Notes: generated from the letters alone by a model not told the origin. A DNA stretch of 64,000 bases from Candidatus Symbiobacter mobilis CR (GCF_000477435.1 NC_022576.1:1178001-1242000); one strand, 5' to 3'; shown: positions 42,075-52,035, counted from the first letter of the stretch. Translations and numbers: made by a program.

Positions 42075-43064
42075 ATGCCCTTCCTCGCTTCGAGTGTCCG
42101 ACTGTTGTGGGCTTTTTGCCTGGGTATGGCTGTATTGCTGTGGGGATGCCAACCCACTCCAACGCCTGTGACCACCCCAGCTTCCGCACCCGTTCCGCCA
42201 GCAGTGGTGCGCATCGGCCTGGTGATGAAAACCCTCACGAACCCCTTTTTCGTCGATATGGAAAGCGGGGCGCGCCGCGCAGCGAAGGAATTGCCCATCC
42301 AGCTCCTCGTGCGTACTGCTGCGCAAGAAACATCGATCGAACAGCAAATCCAGCTCGTCGAAGACCTGATTGCAGACAAAGTCCATGCCATCGTCATCGC
42401 CCCGGGGGATTCGCAGCGGCTCGTCCCTGCGCTGCACAAGGCACAGCGTGCAGGCATCCACATCGTCAACATCGACAACCGTCTCGACGACGCAGCGATC
42501 CAGCGCGCGCAAATGCAGCCCGTGCCATTTCTGAGCGTCGACAACGAAGCCGGCGCCTACAAAGCCGCCCAGTACCTCGCTCGCCATATCAAGGCCCCTA
42601 CGCAAGCAGCCATCCTGGAAGGCATTCGCAGCGCGGACAACGCCCGGCAACGTGCCCAAGGCGCACGCAAAGCATTTGCGGAAAACCCGCACATTCACGT
42701 GGTGGCTTCGGAAACTGCGAACTGGAAGATCGACGAAGCCTATGCAGTGACCCGCAAAATCTTCGAACAGCACCCCGACATCAAACTGGTTTTTGCCTCC
42801 AACGACATCATGGCGATTGGCGCAATTCGGTACTTGCAGGAAAGGGGCCGTACCTCTGTGCAGGTCGCAGGCTTTGACGCCTTGGAAGAAGCCATCGCAG
42901 AAATCGCAGCGCGCAGATTGGTAGCCACCATCGACCAACAGGCCGCCGAACAAGGCTACCAGGGAATCCACCTCGCCTGGCGTCTGATTCAGAAACAGCC
43001 GGTATCGCCGTTGACGGTCATCGATACCCGCCTCGTCACCGCCGAATCGCTGCCGAAACAGTAG
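42075..43064 (+). CDS. RbsB-type periplasmic binding lipoprotein (sensor partner)
   Basis: 329 residues. The signal peptide ends in a lipobox-like L-W-G-C (Cys23). The mature protein is a type I periplasmic binding protein: R-I-G-L-V-M-K-T-L-T-N-P-F-F at the start, D-K-V-H-A-I-V-I-A-P and A-S-N-D-I-M-A-I-G-A later, as in ribose/galactose binders and LuxP. AAGGAG precedes the ATG. No ABC permease or ATPase is nearby, but a hybrid kinase follows 72 bases later. I infer a ligand-sensing rather than transport role; the ligand is unknown. Confidence 0.85.
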   Translation: MPFLASSVRLLWAFCLGMAVLLWGCQPTPTPVTTPASAPVPPAVVRIGLVMKTLTNPFFVDMESGARRAAKELPIQLLVRTAAQETSIEQQIQLVEDLIADKVHAIVIAPGDSQRLVPALHKAQRAGIHIVNIDNRLDDAAIQRAQMQPVPFLSVDNEAGAYKAAQYLARHIKAPTQAAILEGIRSADNARQRAQGARKAFAENPHIHVVASETANWKIDEAYAVTRKIFEQHPDIKLVFASNDIMAIGAIRYLQERGRTSVQVAGFDALEEAIAEIAARRLVATIDQQAAEQGYQGIHLAWRLIQKQPVSPLTVIDTRLVTAESLPKQ

Positions 43065-43136
43065 CATCCCACCGCGACATGCCGTTGCATTGCACCATGC
43101 ACCGTCGCTTCGCCAGTCTCACCGTGCAGGGTTGAC

Positions 43137-45575
43137 GTGCGGTGGCATTGCAGACTCTCGACCAAGCTGCTCGTCGGTTTGCTTGGTGCTGGGGTGTTGC
43201 CCCTGGTGCTGCTCGGCGTGGCAGCGTTCTACATCGCCCAAAACCTCGTCGTCGAACAAGCCAAAACAGAGAGCAGCCGCCTGCTCTCCAGCTTGTCTTC
43301 GTACCTGCTGCTGTACCAGGATCAGATCGACGACCTTGCCGCGAGCATCGCCGGAAACCTCGAAATCGGCCAAGCGCTGCGGCGTGCGGACGAAAAGGAT
43401 GCGGACTCTTTCGACATCCTCGACACCCGCGCACGCATCGGCTACATCCTCAACAGCCACGTTCGCTCTCGCGGGTTGGTATCGATCAATGTGTATTCCC
43501 GAGGGGGCAAGCGTTTTCAGATGGGGGAAACGATCCATGCCCCACCCATCGACCCCGCAGAAGTCGATGCCCTGATCCGGGAAATCGAGCATTCCGGGCT
43601 GCCCACGCTGTGGCGCGGCATCCATGACAACCCCAATCGGCATTCGAGCCAAAGGAAGACGCTAGGCGTTGCCAGGCTCATCCAGCACTACTCGCCAACG
43701 ACAGGCGCGTCGGATATCGTCGGTGTGCTCACCATCAGCCTCAATAACGCGGTCATGGACCGCTTTCTGGAAACCTCGCCCCTTCCAGAAGGAATGCAGA
43801 TGATGGAGGTGGATCGACGCGGCAGTATTGCGCTGCATACCGACTCCACCCGGTTCGGTACTCCCCTGGATCCCACACTGCTCGAATCGATCTGGGCACA
43901 ACGTCCTCCCCACAGTCTGCGACTAGGGCATGACATCATGCTGATGCGCATAGAACCCGCTCCCAAGCGCAATAGCACGTTGGTCGTGCTGTTGCCAGAC
44001 AGGATCGTGACGCAGCAAATCCAGCGCCTGGCTGTTGCCACCTTTGGCTTCGTCCTCACGGCATTGCTGGGGGTAGTGCTGTTGGCATGGCACTTCGCAC
44101 GTTCCGTTATCGCCCCCGTCCGTTTGGTTTCCGAAGGCTTCCTGGCCCTCTCGCGCGAACCCGAGGCAGCCCATGCCCCGTTGCCCATCCGGGACATCCC
44201 CGACGAAGTGGCCCAGCTCGTCCATGGCTACAACGACCACTTGCTCGCCCTCGATACCCAACGCAATTCGGCCAGGGAACTCGAACAGGCCAAGCTCGCC
44301 GCAGAGGCTGCCAGCGTGGCCAAGAGCAATTTCCTCACGACCATGTCGCATGAGATTCGCACGCCGATGAACGGCATTCTGGGCACGACGCAGCTCTTGC
44401 TACAGCCCACGCTCAGCGACCAAGATCGGCTGGAATACGCCCGCACCTTGCTGTATTCCGGGCAATCCCTGCTGAGTCTGCTCAACGACGTGCTCGATCT
44501 TTCCGCCATCGAGTCTGGCAATCTGCCCATCCACCTGTCTGCGGTCGAACCAGCGCGGATCCTCGCGGAAATCCACGCCCTCTACCTCGGTGCGGCACGA
44601 AGCAAAAACCTGCACCTAGAGCAACGCTGGGACGGCCCGCCCGCCGGGTACTACCTGTCGGACGGGTTGCGGCTGCGCCAAATGCTCTCGAACCTGCTGG
44701 CCAACGCCCTCAAGTTCACCCACAGCGGCAGCATTGGCATCGTCGGCAAGGAAGTGGAACACGTGGTGGAGCGCGGTGCAGACCATGCCATCCTCGAATT
44801 CCGCGTGCAGGACACAGGCATCGGTATCCCCCGGGAAAAACACGCCACCCTATTCCAGCCTTTTTCCCAATTCGATAGCAGCTCCACGAGGCGCTATGGA
44901 GGCAGTGGGTTGGGGTTGTCGATCGTCCGTCGGCTTGCAGCATTGCTTGGCGGCAGCGTCGGCGTGGAGAGCGACGTCGGCAAAGGCTCCACGCTGTGGT
45001 TCCGCATCCGGGCACAGCGCATGGAACACGCCGAACCGATCGCACGTGGAGAACAGATCACGACGCTGTTTGCCGACGACTCCTGCCGTGTGCTTGCACG
45101 CATCCTGCTCGTCGAAGACCACCCCGTCAACCGCATGGTTGCCGAGACGCTACTGACCCAATTGGGCGCCACCGTCGCGACGGCATCCGATGGCCAACAG
45201 GCAGTCACCCAGATCACCGGCGGCTCCACGCCCGATCTGATCCTGATGGATCTGCACATGCCCACGATGGACGGCTACGAAGCTACGGAAAGGATCCGGC
45301 AATGGGAAGCCATCCATGCCCGGGCACGCATACCTATCGTGGCGCTGACCGCCGGCGCCTTCGAGCAAGATCGCCAACGTTGCTTGGCCATTGGCATGGA
45401 CGACTTCCTCACCAAACCGGTCAACGTCTCGCTCTTGCGCCAAACCATCCTGCGCCATGTTCCCCATGCACGCAGCGTCAATGAGGGATCGGCGACGCAA
45501 GCATCGACTCCCCCTCGCTCAACGCCTGTAGAACAGGTTGCCAGCGCCCCCATCCACGCCACAACGCCCCACTAA
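43137..45575 (+). CDS. Hybrid sensor histidine kinase with periplasmic sensing domain
   Basis: 812 residues from a GTG. Membrane helices lie at about 13-36 and 298-322, bracketing a large periplasmic domain. The HisKA phosphoacceptor is His405 (M-S-H-E-I-R-T-P-M-N). The HATPase N box is N-L-L-A-N-A-L-K-F, and the G box is G-S-G-L-G-L-S-I-V. A C-terminal receiver domain carries Asp705 in L-M-D-L-H-M-P. No Hpt domain is present. The gene order with the upstream binding protein resembles luxP-luxQ. A weak GCAGGG lies before the start. Confidence 0.92.
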   Translation: MRWHCRLSTKLLVGLLGAGVLPLVLLGVAAFYIAQNLVVEQAKTESSRLLSSLSSYLLLYQDQIDDLAASIAGNLEIGQALRRADEKDADSFDILDTRARIGYILNSHVRSRGLVSINVYSRGGKRFQMGETIHAPPIDPAEVDALIREIEHSGLPTLWRGIHDNPNRHSSQRKTLGVARLIQHYSPTTGASDIVGVLTISLNNAVMDRFLETSPLPEGMQMMEVDRRGSIALHTDSTRFGTPLDPTLLESIWAQRPPHSLRLGHDIMLMRIEPAPKRNSTLVVLLPDRIVTQQIQRLAVATFGFVLTALLGVVLLAWHFARSVIAPVRLVSEGFLALSREPEAAHAPLPIRDIPDEVAQLVHGYNDHLLALDTQRNSARELEQAKLAAEAASVAKSNFLTTMSHEIRTPMNGILGTTQLLLQPTLSDQDRLEYARTLLYSGQSLLSLLNDVLDLSAIESGNLPIHLSAVEPARILAEIHALYLGAARSKNLHLEQRWDGPPAGYYLSDGLRLRQMLSNLLANALKFTHSGSIGIVGKEVEHVVERGADHAILEFRVQDTGIGIPREKHATLFQPFSQFDSSSTRRYGGSGLGLSIVRRLAALLGGSVGVESDVGKGSTLWFRIRAQRMEHAEPIARGEQITTLFADDSCRVLARILLVEDHPVNRMVAETLLTQLGATVATASDGQQAVTQITGGSTPDLILMDLHMPTMDGYEATERIRQWEAIHARARIPIVALTAGAFEQDRQRCLAIGMDDFLTKPVNVSLLRQTILRHVPHARSVNEGSATQASTPPRSTPVEQVASAPIHATTPH

Positions 45576-45685
45576 TCGCCCACCCCCGGTATCTGACCAG
45601 TATCTGTAAGCGGCGATGGGATTTGCTACGATGCCCCGGCTACGTCTGCGGTGGTGCTCCCTGCCACCGGCTCCAGTACACCAAC

Positions 45686-47833
45686 ATGGATCAGCAGTCC
45701 CACCGCCCCAAAATCCTCGTCATCGACGACACCCCAGTCAACCTGCTGACCTTGGGCGCCGCGCTCAAGAACGAGTTTGATCTGCACATGGCGTCTTCCG
45801 GCGCCACGGGGCTTGCGTTGGCAAAGCAATCCCCGCCGGATCTGATCCTGCTCGACATCATGATGCCGGAAATGGATGGGTTCGAGACCTGTACCCGGCT
45901 CAAGCAGGATCCGCTGTTGCAGGACATCCCCATCGTGTTCGTGACCGCATTGCACGAGACACAGTCCGAGGTACGCGGACTCGAACTCGGCGCGGTGGAC
46001 TACATCACCAAGCCCATCCAGGTCGAAACTGCCAGGCAACGGATCCGCAATCTGCTCGAACGCGAAAGGCTGCGCAAGGAAGTGCTGCGCCAGCGCGACC
46101 AGCTCGAAGCCGACATCGTCGAGCGCAAGGCTGCCGAAGCCAAGCTGCGCCTTGCAGCCAGGGTGTTCGCCAGCGCCTGCGAAGGCATCGTCATCACCGA
46201 CCAGCACGGCACCATCCTGGAAGTCAACGCCGCGTTCACGAACATCACGGGCTACCTCCGTGAAGAAGTCCTCGGTCAGAACCCGCGCCTGCTCCAGTCT
46301 GGCCGACACAGTGCGGCGTTCTACCAAGCGATGTGGCGGGACCTGCGTGCCCGGGGAACCTGGAGCGGCGAGATTTGGAACCGCCACAAATCCGGCATCG
46401 CCTACGCAGAGCTGTTGACGATCACGGCGCTGCTCGACGAACGCGGCAACCCCACCAATTTCGTCGCGATGTTCAGCGACATCACCGCCTCGAAAAACCA
46501 CCAACGCGAGCTGGAACTCGTCGCCCACTACGACCCCCTCACCGGACTACCCAACCGTACCCTCGTCGCAGAACGGCTGCGGCAGGGAATGACTCGTGTT
46601 CAAGGCGGTTCCCAACGATTGGCGGTGGCTTTTCTGGATTTGGACAACTTCAAGTCGATCAACGACGCCTACGGCCACCACTTCGGCGACCAGCTCATCA
46701 CGACAGTGGCCAAGCGCCTCAAACAGACGCTACGTGACGGGGATACCCTCGCACGCACCGGTGGGGACGAATTCGTTGCAGTGCTGACCAATCTCGACAC
46801 CAACGCTCCCAATACCCCCGTGCTGGCGCGCCTGCTGGAAATTGCCTCGCAATCGATCGACTTCGGCGACCACAGTGTCACGATGACCGCCAGCCTGGGT
46901 GTCACGTTTTACCCGCAGAACACGGACATCGACGCCGAGCAACTGCTGCGGCAGGCAGATCAGGCCTTATACCAAGCCAAGCTCTCCGGCAAAAACTGCT
47001 TCCATGTCTTCGACGCAGACCGGGACATGGGCCTACGCAGCCGCCACGAACAGGTAGACCGCATCCGCCAGGCGTTGTTGGGTGGAGAAATGCTCCTGCA
47101 CTACCAGCCCAAGGTGAATATGCGCACCGGGCAGATCGTCGGCGTCGAAGCGCTCATCCGCTGGCAACATCCGCAACGCGGTCTGCTGGCTCCAGCCCAT
47201 TTCCTGCCCCTCATCGACGAATCCCCCCTCGCCATCGACCTTGGCGAGTGGGTCATCGACACTGCCCTGGCGCAAATCACCCAGTGGCGCAGCATGGGCT
47301 TGCCCACCGGCATCAGCGTCAACGTGTGCGCACGCCAGCTCCAACGGGAAGATTTCGTCCCCCGGCTGCGTTCGGCACTCCAATGCCACCCCTTGGTGCA
47401 GCCAGGCGACCTCTCTCTCGAAGTGTTGGAAACCAGCGCGCTCGAAGACATTGCCGGGGTATCCGAGGTCATTACCCAGTGCAGCGCCTTGGGCGTGGAA
47501 TTCGCCCTCGACGACTTCGGAACAGGCTATTCCTCGCTGACTTACCTCAAACGGCTCCCCGTGACGCTGCTCAAAATGGACCGCAGCTTCGTCCGCGACA
47601 TGCTCGTCGACCCCGAAGACACCGCGATTCTCAAAGGGGTGATCGGCCTGGCCCAGGCTTTTGGCCGGGCGGTCATCGCCGAAGGGGTGGAAAGCATTGC
47701 GCACGGCACCGGCTTGCTGGAGCTGGGCTGTGAATTGGCCCAAGGCTATGCCGTTGCCAAGCCCATGCCTGCGGAGGAATACCCTGCGTGGGCCACCCAA
47801 TGGCGCCCCGATCCCGCGTGGGCTGGCCACTGA
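45686..47833 (+). CDS. Response regulator with PAS, GGDEF and EAL domains (c-di-GMP turnover)
   Basis: 715 residues. The receiver domain (about 8-125) has Asp57 in L-L-D-I-M-M-P. A coiled linker, then a PAS domain (about 152-270), follow. The GGDEF domain has an intact G-G-D-E-F at 359-363. The EAL domain (about 465-710) has E-A-L at 488-490 and D-D-F-G-T-G-Y. Both enzymatic motifs look functional, so it could make or break c-di-GMP. It follows the hybrid kinase by 110 bases in the same direction and is the likely output of that pathway. Confidence 0.94.
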   Translation: MDQQSHRPKILVIDDTPVNLLTLGAALKNEFDLHMASSGATGLALAKQSPPDLILLDIMMPEMDGFETCTRLKQDPLLQDIPIVFVTALHETQSEVRGLELGAVDYITKPIQVETARQRIRNLLERERLRKEVLRQRDQLEADIVERKAAEAKLRLAARVFASACEGIVITDQHGTILEVNAAFTNITGYLREEVLGQNPRLLQSGRHSAAFYQAMWRDLRARGTWSGEIWNRHKSGIAYAELLTITALLDERGNPTNFVAMFSDITASKNHQRELELVAHYDPLTGLPNRTLVAERLRQGMTRVQGGSQRLAVAFLDLDNFKSINDAYGHHFGDQLITTVAKRLKQTLRDGDTLARTGGDEFVAVLTNLDTNAPNTPVLARLLEIASQSIDFGDHSVTMTASLGVTFYPQNTDIDAEQLLRQADQALYQAKLSGKNCFHVFDADRDMGLRSRHEQVDRIRQALLGGEMLLHYQPKVNMRTGQIVGVEALIRWQHPQRGLLAPAHFLPLIDESPLAIDLGEWVIDTALAQITQWRSMGLPTGISVNVCARQLQREDFVPRLRSALQCHPLVQPGDLSLEVLETSALEDIAGVSEVITQCSALGVEFALDDFGTGYSSLTYLKRLPVTLLKMDRSFVRDMLVDPEDTAILKGVIGLAQAFGRAVIAEGVESIAHGTGLLELGCELAQGYAVAKPMPAEEYPAWATQWRPDPAWAGH

Positions 47834-47849
47834 GCCTTTCGTTCCCCTT

Positions 47850-47874
47850 GGCGCCTCGCGCCTCTCTCTTTTTT
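47850..47874 (+). terminator. Weak hairpin and T-run after the GGDEF-EAL gene
   Basis: GGCGC-CTC-GCGCC forms a 5-bp stem, followed after six bases by TTTTTT. The stem is short and the T-run is displaced, so activity is doubtful. Confidence 0.3.
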
Positions 47875-47902
47875 ATCCCCGCAATCACGTACGGAGGTTT
47901 GC

Positions 47903-49219
47903 ATGACGCAGTCCTATATGACGCAGTCCTGGAAGTTCGAGACCAAGTCGGTACATGCCGGCTACTCCCCAGACCCCACGACCAAGGCCGTCGCCGTCCC
48001 GATCTACCAGACGGTGGCCTACGCCTTCGATAGCGCCCAGCATGGCGCAGATCTCTTCGACCTCAAGGTCCCCGGGAACATCTACACCCGGCTCATGAAC
48101 CCGACGACCGACGTGCTGGAACAACGCATGGCTGCACTCGAAGGCGGCATCGGCGCCTTGGCGGTCGCTTCCGGGCAAGCAGCGATCACCGCCGCGATCC
48201 AAACCATCGCCGAATCGGGGGACAACATCGTCTCCAGCTCGGCGCTCTACGGCGGCACGTACAACCTCTTTGCCCACACCCTTCCCCTTTCCGGCATCAC
48301 CGTCCGGTTTGCGGATCCGCACGACCTGTCGGCTTGGGAACGACAGATCGACGACCGCACCAAGGCGATCTACGCAGAATCCCTGAGCAACCCGCAGGGT
48401 GCGATCGTCGACTTGGCCGCGCTCGCAGCCATTGCGCACCGTCACGGTGTTCCGCTCGTCATCGACAACACCGTTGCATCGCCCTACCTGCTACGGCCCA
48501 TCGAACACGGCGCAGACATCGTCGTGCATTCGCTGACCAAATACCTGGGCGGGCACGGCAACAGCCTGGGCGGGGTGATCGTCGATAGCGGGACATTCCC
48601 CTGGGCGCAACACCCGCAGCGCTTTCGCCGCCTCAACGAACCCGATGCCAGCTACCACGGCGTGGTGTACACGCAGGCGCTGGGTCAGGCTGCGTACATC
48701 GGCCGGGCGCGGGTCGTTCCGCTCCGCAACATGGGCGCGGCCATCTCGCCGTTCAACGCCTTCCTGATCCTGCAAGGCATCGAAACCCTGGGGCTACGCA
48801 TGGATCGCATCAACGCCAACACGCTGGCCGTGGCCCAGTTTCTGCAACGGCATGACAAGGTCGCCTGGGTGCAGTACGTGGGGCTGGCGGAGCACCCCGA
48901 TCATGCGCTGGCACAGAAATACCTGGGTGGCAAAGGCTCCGGGCTGTTGACCTTTGGGGTACGCGCCGCTCCCGGTTCCGGGCGACAAGCCGGCGCTGCG
49001 TTCCTGGACGCGCTGCAACTCTTCACCCGGCTCGTCAACATCGGCGACACCCGCTCGCTGGCCACGCACCCTGCGTCAACAACGCACCGCCAGCTCTCTC
49101 CAGAAGAACTAGTCAAAGCAGGAGTACCGGAAGACGCCGTGCGGCTGTCTGTCGGCATCGAGCACATCGACGACCTTCTGGCAGACCTGGATCAAGCGTT
49201 GCGCACAGTGCCCGCATGA
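47903..49219 (+). CDS. metY: O-acetylhomoserine sulfhydrylase-type PLP enzyme (MetY)
   Basis: 438 residues, of the Cys/Met metabolism PLP family. The PLP Lys is K213 in [10 protein letters not shown]. The N-terminal V-P-I-Y-Q-T-V-A-Y and Y-T-R-L-M-N-P-T-T segments and the length above 420 residues point to O-acetylhomoserine (thiol)-lyase, which makes homocysteine from sulfide. GGAGG precedes the ATG by five bases. The first ten residues [10 protein letters not shown] come from a 15-base tandem duplication, so a second in-frame ATG exists at 47918. Confidence 0.9.
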   Translation: MTQSYMTQSWKFETKSVHAGYSPDPTTKAVAVPIYQTVAYAFDSAQHGADLFDLKVPGNIYTRLMNPTTDVLEQRMAALEGGIGALAVASGQAAITAAIQTIAESGDNIVSSSALYGGTYNLFAHTLPLSGITVRFADPHDLSAWERQIDDRTKAIYAESLSNPQGAIVDLAALAAIAHRHGVPLVIDNTVASPYLLRPIEHGADIVVHSLTKYLGGHGNSLGGVIVDSGTFPWAQHPQRFRRLNEPDASYHGVVYTQALGQAAYIGRARVVPLRNMGAAISPFNAFLILQGIETLGLRMDRINANTLAVAQFLQRHDKVAWVQYVGLAEHPDHALAQKYLGGKGSGLLTFGVRAAPGSGRQAGAAFLDALQLFTRLVNIGDTRSLATHPASTTHRQLSPEELVKAGVPEDAVRLSVGIEHIDDLLADLDQALRTVPA

Positions 49220-49256
49220 ATCCGCATTCCCTGATGCGGCAGCGGGTTTCCTAGCG

Positions 49257-50183
49257 ATGTTCAGCTACCGCCATGCCTACCATGTCGGCAACCATGCCGA
49301 TGTCCTCAAACACCTGACCATCCTGGCGGTGCTGCGTCATCTGACGCAGAAAGACACTGCGCTCAGCGTCGTCGATACCCATGCCGGCGCAGGGCTGTAC
49401 CGGCTGGACAGCTACGCGGCACGCCACAGCGGGGAAGCCGCTTCGGGGATCGTTCGCCTCGTCGAACGCATTGGCTCCGCCACCGTCCCACCAGCCTTGC
49501 GGGACTACCTCGATATGGTGCTGGGTTGTCAGCCTCGTGGCGCGGCGACGGTGTACCCCGGTTCGCCCTTGCTGATGTGGAAAGCGTTGCGCCCACAGGA
49601 TCGCCTCGCGCTCGTCGAGCTGCACCCGCGTGACGCCAAAACGCTGCGCTCGACGTTGGGGAAGCAAGACAAACACGATGCAGCGAAGGTCACGATCCTG
49701 CAATCCGATGGCTTTGATGCCGTGCGCCAGTTTCTGCCCCCTCCCAGCCGACGGGGTTTTGTGCTGTGCGACCCCAGCTACGAAATCAAAAGCGACTACG
49801 ACCGGGTGCTGGCGATGGTGTCCGACTCGCTACGCAGGTTCCCCACCGGCACCTATGCCATCTGGTACCCCATCCTTCCCCGGTACGAGGCCCACCAATT
49901 GCCGCGCAAGCTCAAAACACTGGCGCAGCGTGCGGGCATTCCCTGGCTCCACGCAACGCTGTCCATCGCCCCCCCTGCCCCCGGCGCGACGACGGGCGCC
50001 CACGGCCTCCACGACCACGGCCTACTTGCCAGCGGGATGTTCGTCCTACGTCCGCCGTTCACCTTGGAAGCAACCCTGCGGGATGCACTGCTCTGCCTGA
50101 CCACGCTGCTACCCTGCACGGGCAAAGACGCTGTGACCGTGGAGACTTCTGCGCGGACTGACGGAACCACGCAGAAGGAGTAG
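49257..50183 (+). CDS. rlmJ: 23S rRNA (adenine2030-N6)-methyltransferase RlmJ
   Basis: 308 residues, a little longer than the E. coli protein. The N-terminal M-F-S-Y-R-H-A-Y-H-V-G-N-H-A-D-V-L-K-H is diagnostic. The SAM site is V-V-D-T-H-A-G-A-G-L-Y. The catalytic motif IV reads D-P-S-Y rather than the common D-P-P-Y. It methylates A2030 of 23S rRNA before ribosome assembly. A C-terminal Thr/Glu-rich tail is extra. Confidence 0.93.
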   Translation: MFSYRHAYHVGNHADVLKHLTILAVLRHLTQKDTALSVVDTHAGAGLYRLDSYAARHSGEAASGIVRLVERIGSATVPPALRDYLDMVLGCQPRGAATVYPGSPLLMWKALRPQDRLALVELHPRDAKTLRSTLGKQDKHDAAKVTILQSDGFDAVRQFLPPPSRRGFVLCDPSYEIKSDYDRVLAMVSDSLRRFPTGTYAIWYPILPRYEAHQLPRKLKTLAQRAGIPWLHATLSIAPPAPGATTGAHGLHDHGLLASGMFVLRPPFTLEATLRDALLCLTTLLPCTGKDAVTVETSARTDGTTQKE

Positions 50184-50208
50184 GGAAAGCCCTACAGCTT
50201 TTGGCTCC

Positions 50209-50238
50209 ACTTCACCAGGCGCTACTTCACCAGGCGCC
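50209..50238 (+). repeat. 15-base tandem repeat covering the 3' end of the NlpC/P60 gene
   Basis: ACTTCACCAGGCGC(T/C) occurs twice in tandem. On the minus strand the repeat includes the stop region of the NlpC/P60 gene: the first TGA ends the gene, and the duplicated copy lies just beyond. Confidence 0.6.
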
Positions 50239-51057
50239 AGTTCCACTGGAGCGTGCTTCCGTCCCCTCGGCATCAAGTACCCGCCGCGCGCCATTGAAAC
50301 GATTGCGCCAGTACGACATCGACATGTCTTCGACCCGTACCGAAGAACCCGTGCGGGGCGAATGCACGAACCTTCCGCCCCCCAGGTAGATGCCTACATG
50401 GCTGAAGGCGCGGCGCATCGTGTTGAAGAACACCAAATCGCCAGGCTGCAATTCCGACTTGTCGATCCGCTGGGTCACCTGCGCCTGCTGCGACGCCTTG
50501 TGCGGCAACACCAAGCCAAGCGTTTGGGCGTACACGGTACGGACGAACCCGCTGCAATCGAAACCTCCATCCGGGGATTGACCACCCCGCCGGTATGGCA
50601 CCCCGAGAAAACCCATGGCCGTATCGATCAGGGAAGCAGCGGAAGACCCAATCGAGGCCCCCAGCGTTGCGCTGGCCTGGTCAATCCGTTCACTCAACGC
50701 ACCAAGATCCGGCAATGGCAAAGAGGAAGAGCCAGTCGGCACTGCCGGTGCCACTGGCGCCGCCGGTGCTACGGAAACCCCTGCATTCCCTGCATTCCAG
50801 GGTAGTGCTGTATCTGATACCGCAATATCCGGTACGGCTATCTTGGGTGCAGTCGTGTCCGGCACGGCTAGTACCGGTTCTGCTCCCCCCCCTTGCACGG
50901 CTTGGGTCGCTGTGGCAATCGCTCTGGGGTCCAGGTTGAACCCAGGCACTAACAAGCCGGTATTCGCAACAGCCAGATCAGGATCGGCATGCGCCACGGC
51001 AACCCATGCCAGGGCGCCAACGCATCCCCCAACCAGGATCGATAGCGTACGACGCAC
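50227..51057 (-). CDS. NlpC/P60 (C40) peptidoglycan hydrolase
   Basis: 276 residues from the GTG at 51057, which gives a normal signal peptide ending V-A-H-A. GGGGAGG lies only two bases before it. An ATG at 51123 would add 22 residues but has no ribosome site. A Pro/Val/Ala-rich linker (about 60-120) precedes the C-terminal C40 peptidase domain. The catalytic Cys is in D-C-S-G-F, and the His in S-H-V-G-I-Y. It cleaves stem peptides in the periplasm. It converges on rlmJ. Confidence 0.85.
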   Translation of the reverse strand: MRRTLSILVGGCVGALAWVAVAHADPDLAVANTGLLVPGFNLDPRAIATATQAVQGGGAEPVLAVPDTTAPKIAVPDIAVSDTALPWNAGNAGVSVAPAAPVAPAVPTGSSSLPLPDLGALSERIDQASATLGASIGSSAASLIDTAMGFLGVPYRRGGQSPDGGFDCSGFVRTVYAQTLGLVLPHKASQQAQVTQRIDKSELQPGDLVFFNTMRRAFSHVGIYLGGGRFVHSPRTGSSVRVEDMSMSYWRNRFNGARRVLDAEGTEARSSGTGAW

Positions 51058-51156
51058 AACCTCCCCAACCTCGAAAAAACCCCAAAAGTTCTGCTCTGCC
51101 TTGATTAAATTGATTTTTTTCATCTTAAGATTTTACCGTAGCCCCCAAAAACCGGT

Positions 51157-52029
51157 TCAAAGGTAAAAAGCCTCCAGCCGATACCCTGACACAGGGATAT
51201 CCAAAACCCCTGGCTCCACGCGCAACCCCAGGGAAACCGCCCATTCCGCGTGGGCTGCCATCGCAGCAACCGTGGCCCCCATGTCTTGCGGCGTCAGCAC
51301 ACGGCGCAAAACCGGGGTGTCTGCATGATCAGTCAGCGTGAGTTCGATATGGGTTCGCGCTACCTCGGTCGCTGCGGTGTTGCGTACCGTGAAACCGAGA
51401 TGGAAATCCCCCCCACCCGTTCGCATAAAGGCTGCGGATTCGATCACCACCGCATCGATCCGACGCGGCGCGTCGATCTGGCAAGCTAGCACGCTGCACA
51501 AGGCACGCAATGCAGTGCGGGATGCAGGCCAGTGTGAGGCTAGGTTGTCGCGTTCCCAGTACGCGCCCTGCGCCAGCAGCCCCCCCGTGGCAAGTAGCGA
51601 CACCAGCCCCCAGACCACGTGATACATCCACGTCTTGGCAGAAGGGCGATGCTGCAAAAAAGAGGGCGGCGGGTCGTCGTCGTCCATATCCAGGGGCAAC
51701 GGCTCCCAATCCACATCCAGCGCAGGTTCCGCGCCAGGAATCACCGCTCCAGCATCTGGAACGGATGGCAAGGAGGGGTCGGATGCGTGGAATGGGTGGG
51801 ATGCCATGGGTTGTACGCCAGCCGCTGGCATCTGCCTTGCAGGCAGAGTGGCCTGCTGCTCGATGTACGCCCCCCCCGGAGCATCCGGCTGGGATGCCAG
51901 CATGTGCAGCGCGCCATCGAACACTTCCCCGCAACGCCCGCAGCGTACCCAGCCTTCGGAAATGCGCAATTGGTCGGGAACGACCCGAAAGCAAGTCTTG
52001 CACTGGGGGCAACGTGTCACTGCGCCCAT
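51157..52029 (-). CDS. DUF3426 protein with MJ0042 zinc ribbon
   Basis: 290 residues. The N-terminal zinc ribbon C-P-Q-C ... C-G-R-C-G (residues 8-34) is followed by a long acidic/Pro-rich linker and one membrane helix (about 143-163). The extracytoplasmic DUF3426 domain is rich in beta strands. It starts six bases after prmA ends and is probably co-transcribed, as in many betaproteobacteria. The function of the family is not established. Confidence 0.88.
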   Translation of the reverse strand: MGAVTRCPQCKTCFRVVPDQLRISEGWVRCGRCGEVFDGALHMLASQPDAPGGAYIEQQATLPARQMPAAGVQPMASHPFHASDPSLPSVPDAGAVIPGAEPALDVDWEPLPLDMDDDDPPPSFLQHRPSAKTWMYHVVWGLVSLLATGGLLAQGAYWERDNLASHWPASRTALRALCSVLACQIDAPRRIDAVVIESAAFMRTGGGDFHLGFTVRNTAATEVARTHIELTLTDHADTPVLRRVLTPQDMGATVAAMAAHAEWAVSLGLRVEPGVLDIPVSGYRLEAFYL

Positions 52030-52035
52030 GCCGCC

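Noticed and set aside
50181..50202. TAGGG-AAAG-CCCTA hairpin after rlmJ as a terminator
   Set aside because: Only five pairs and a four-base T-run displaced from the stem; too weak to annotate.
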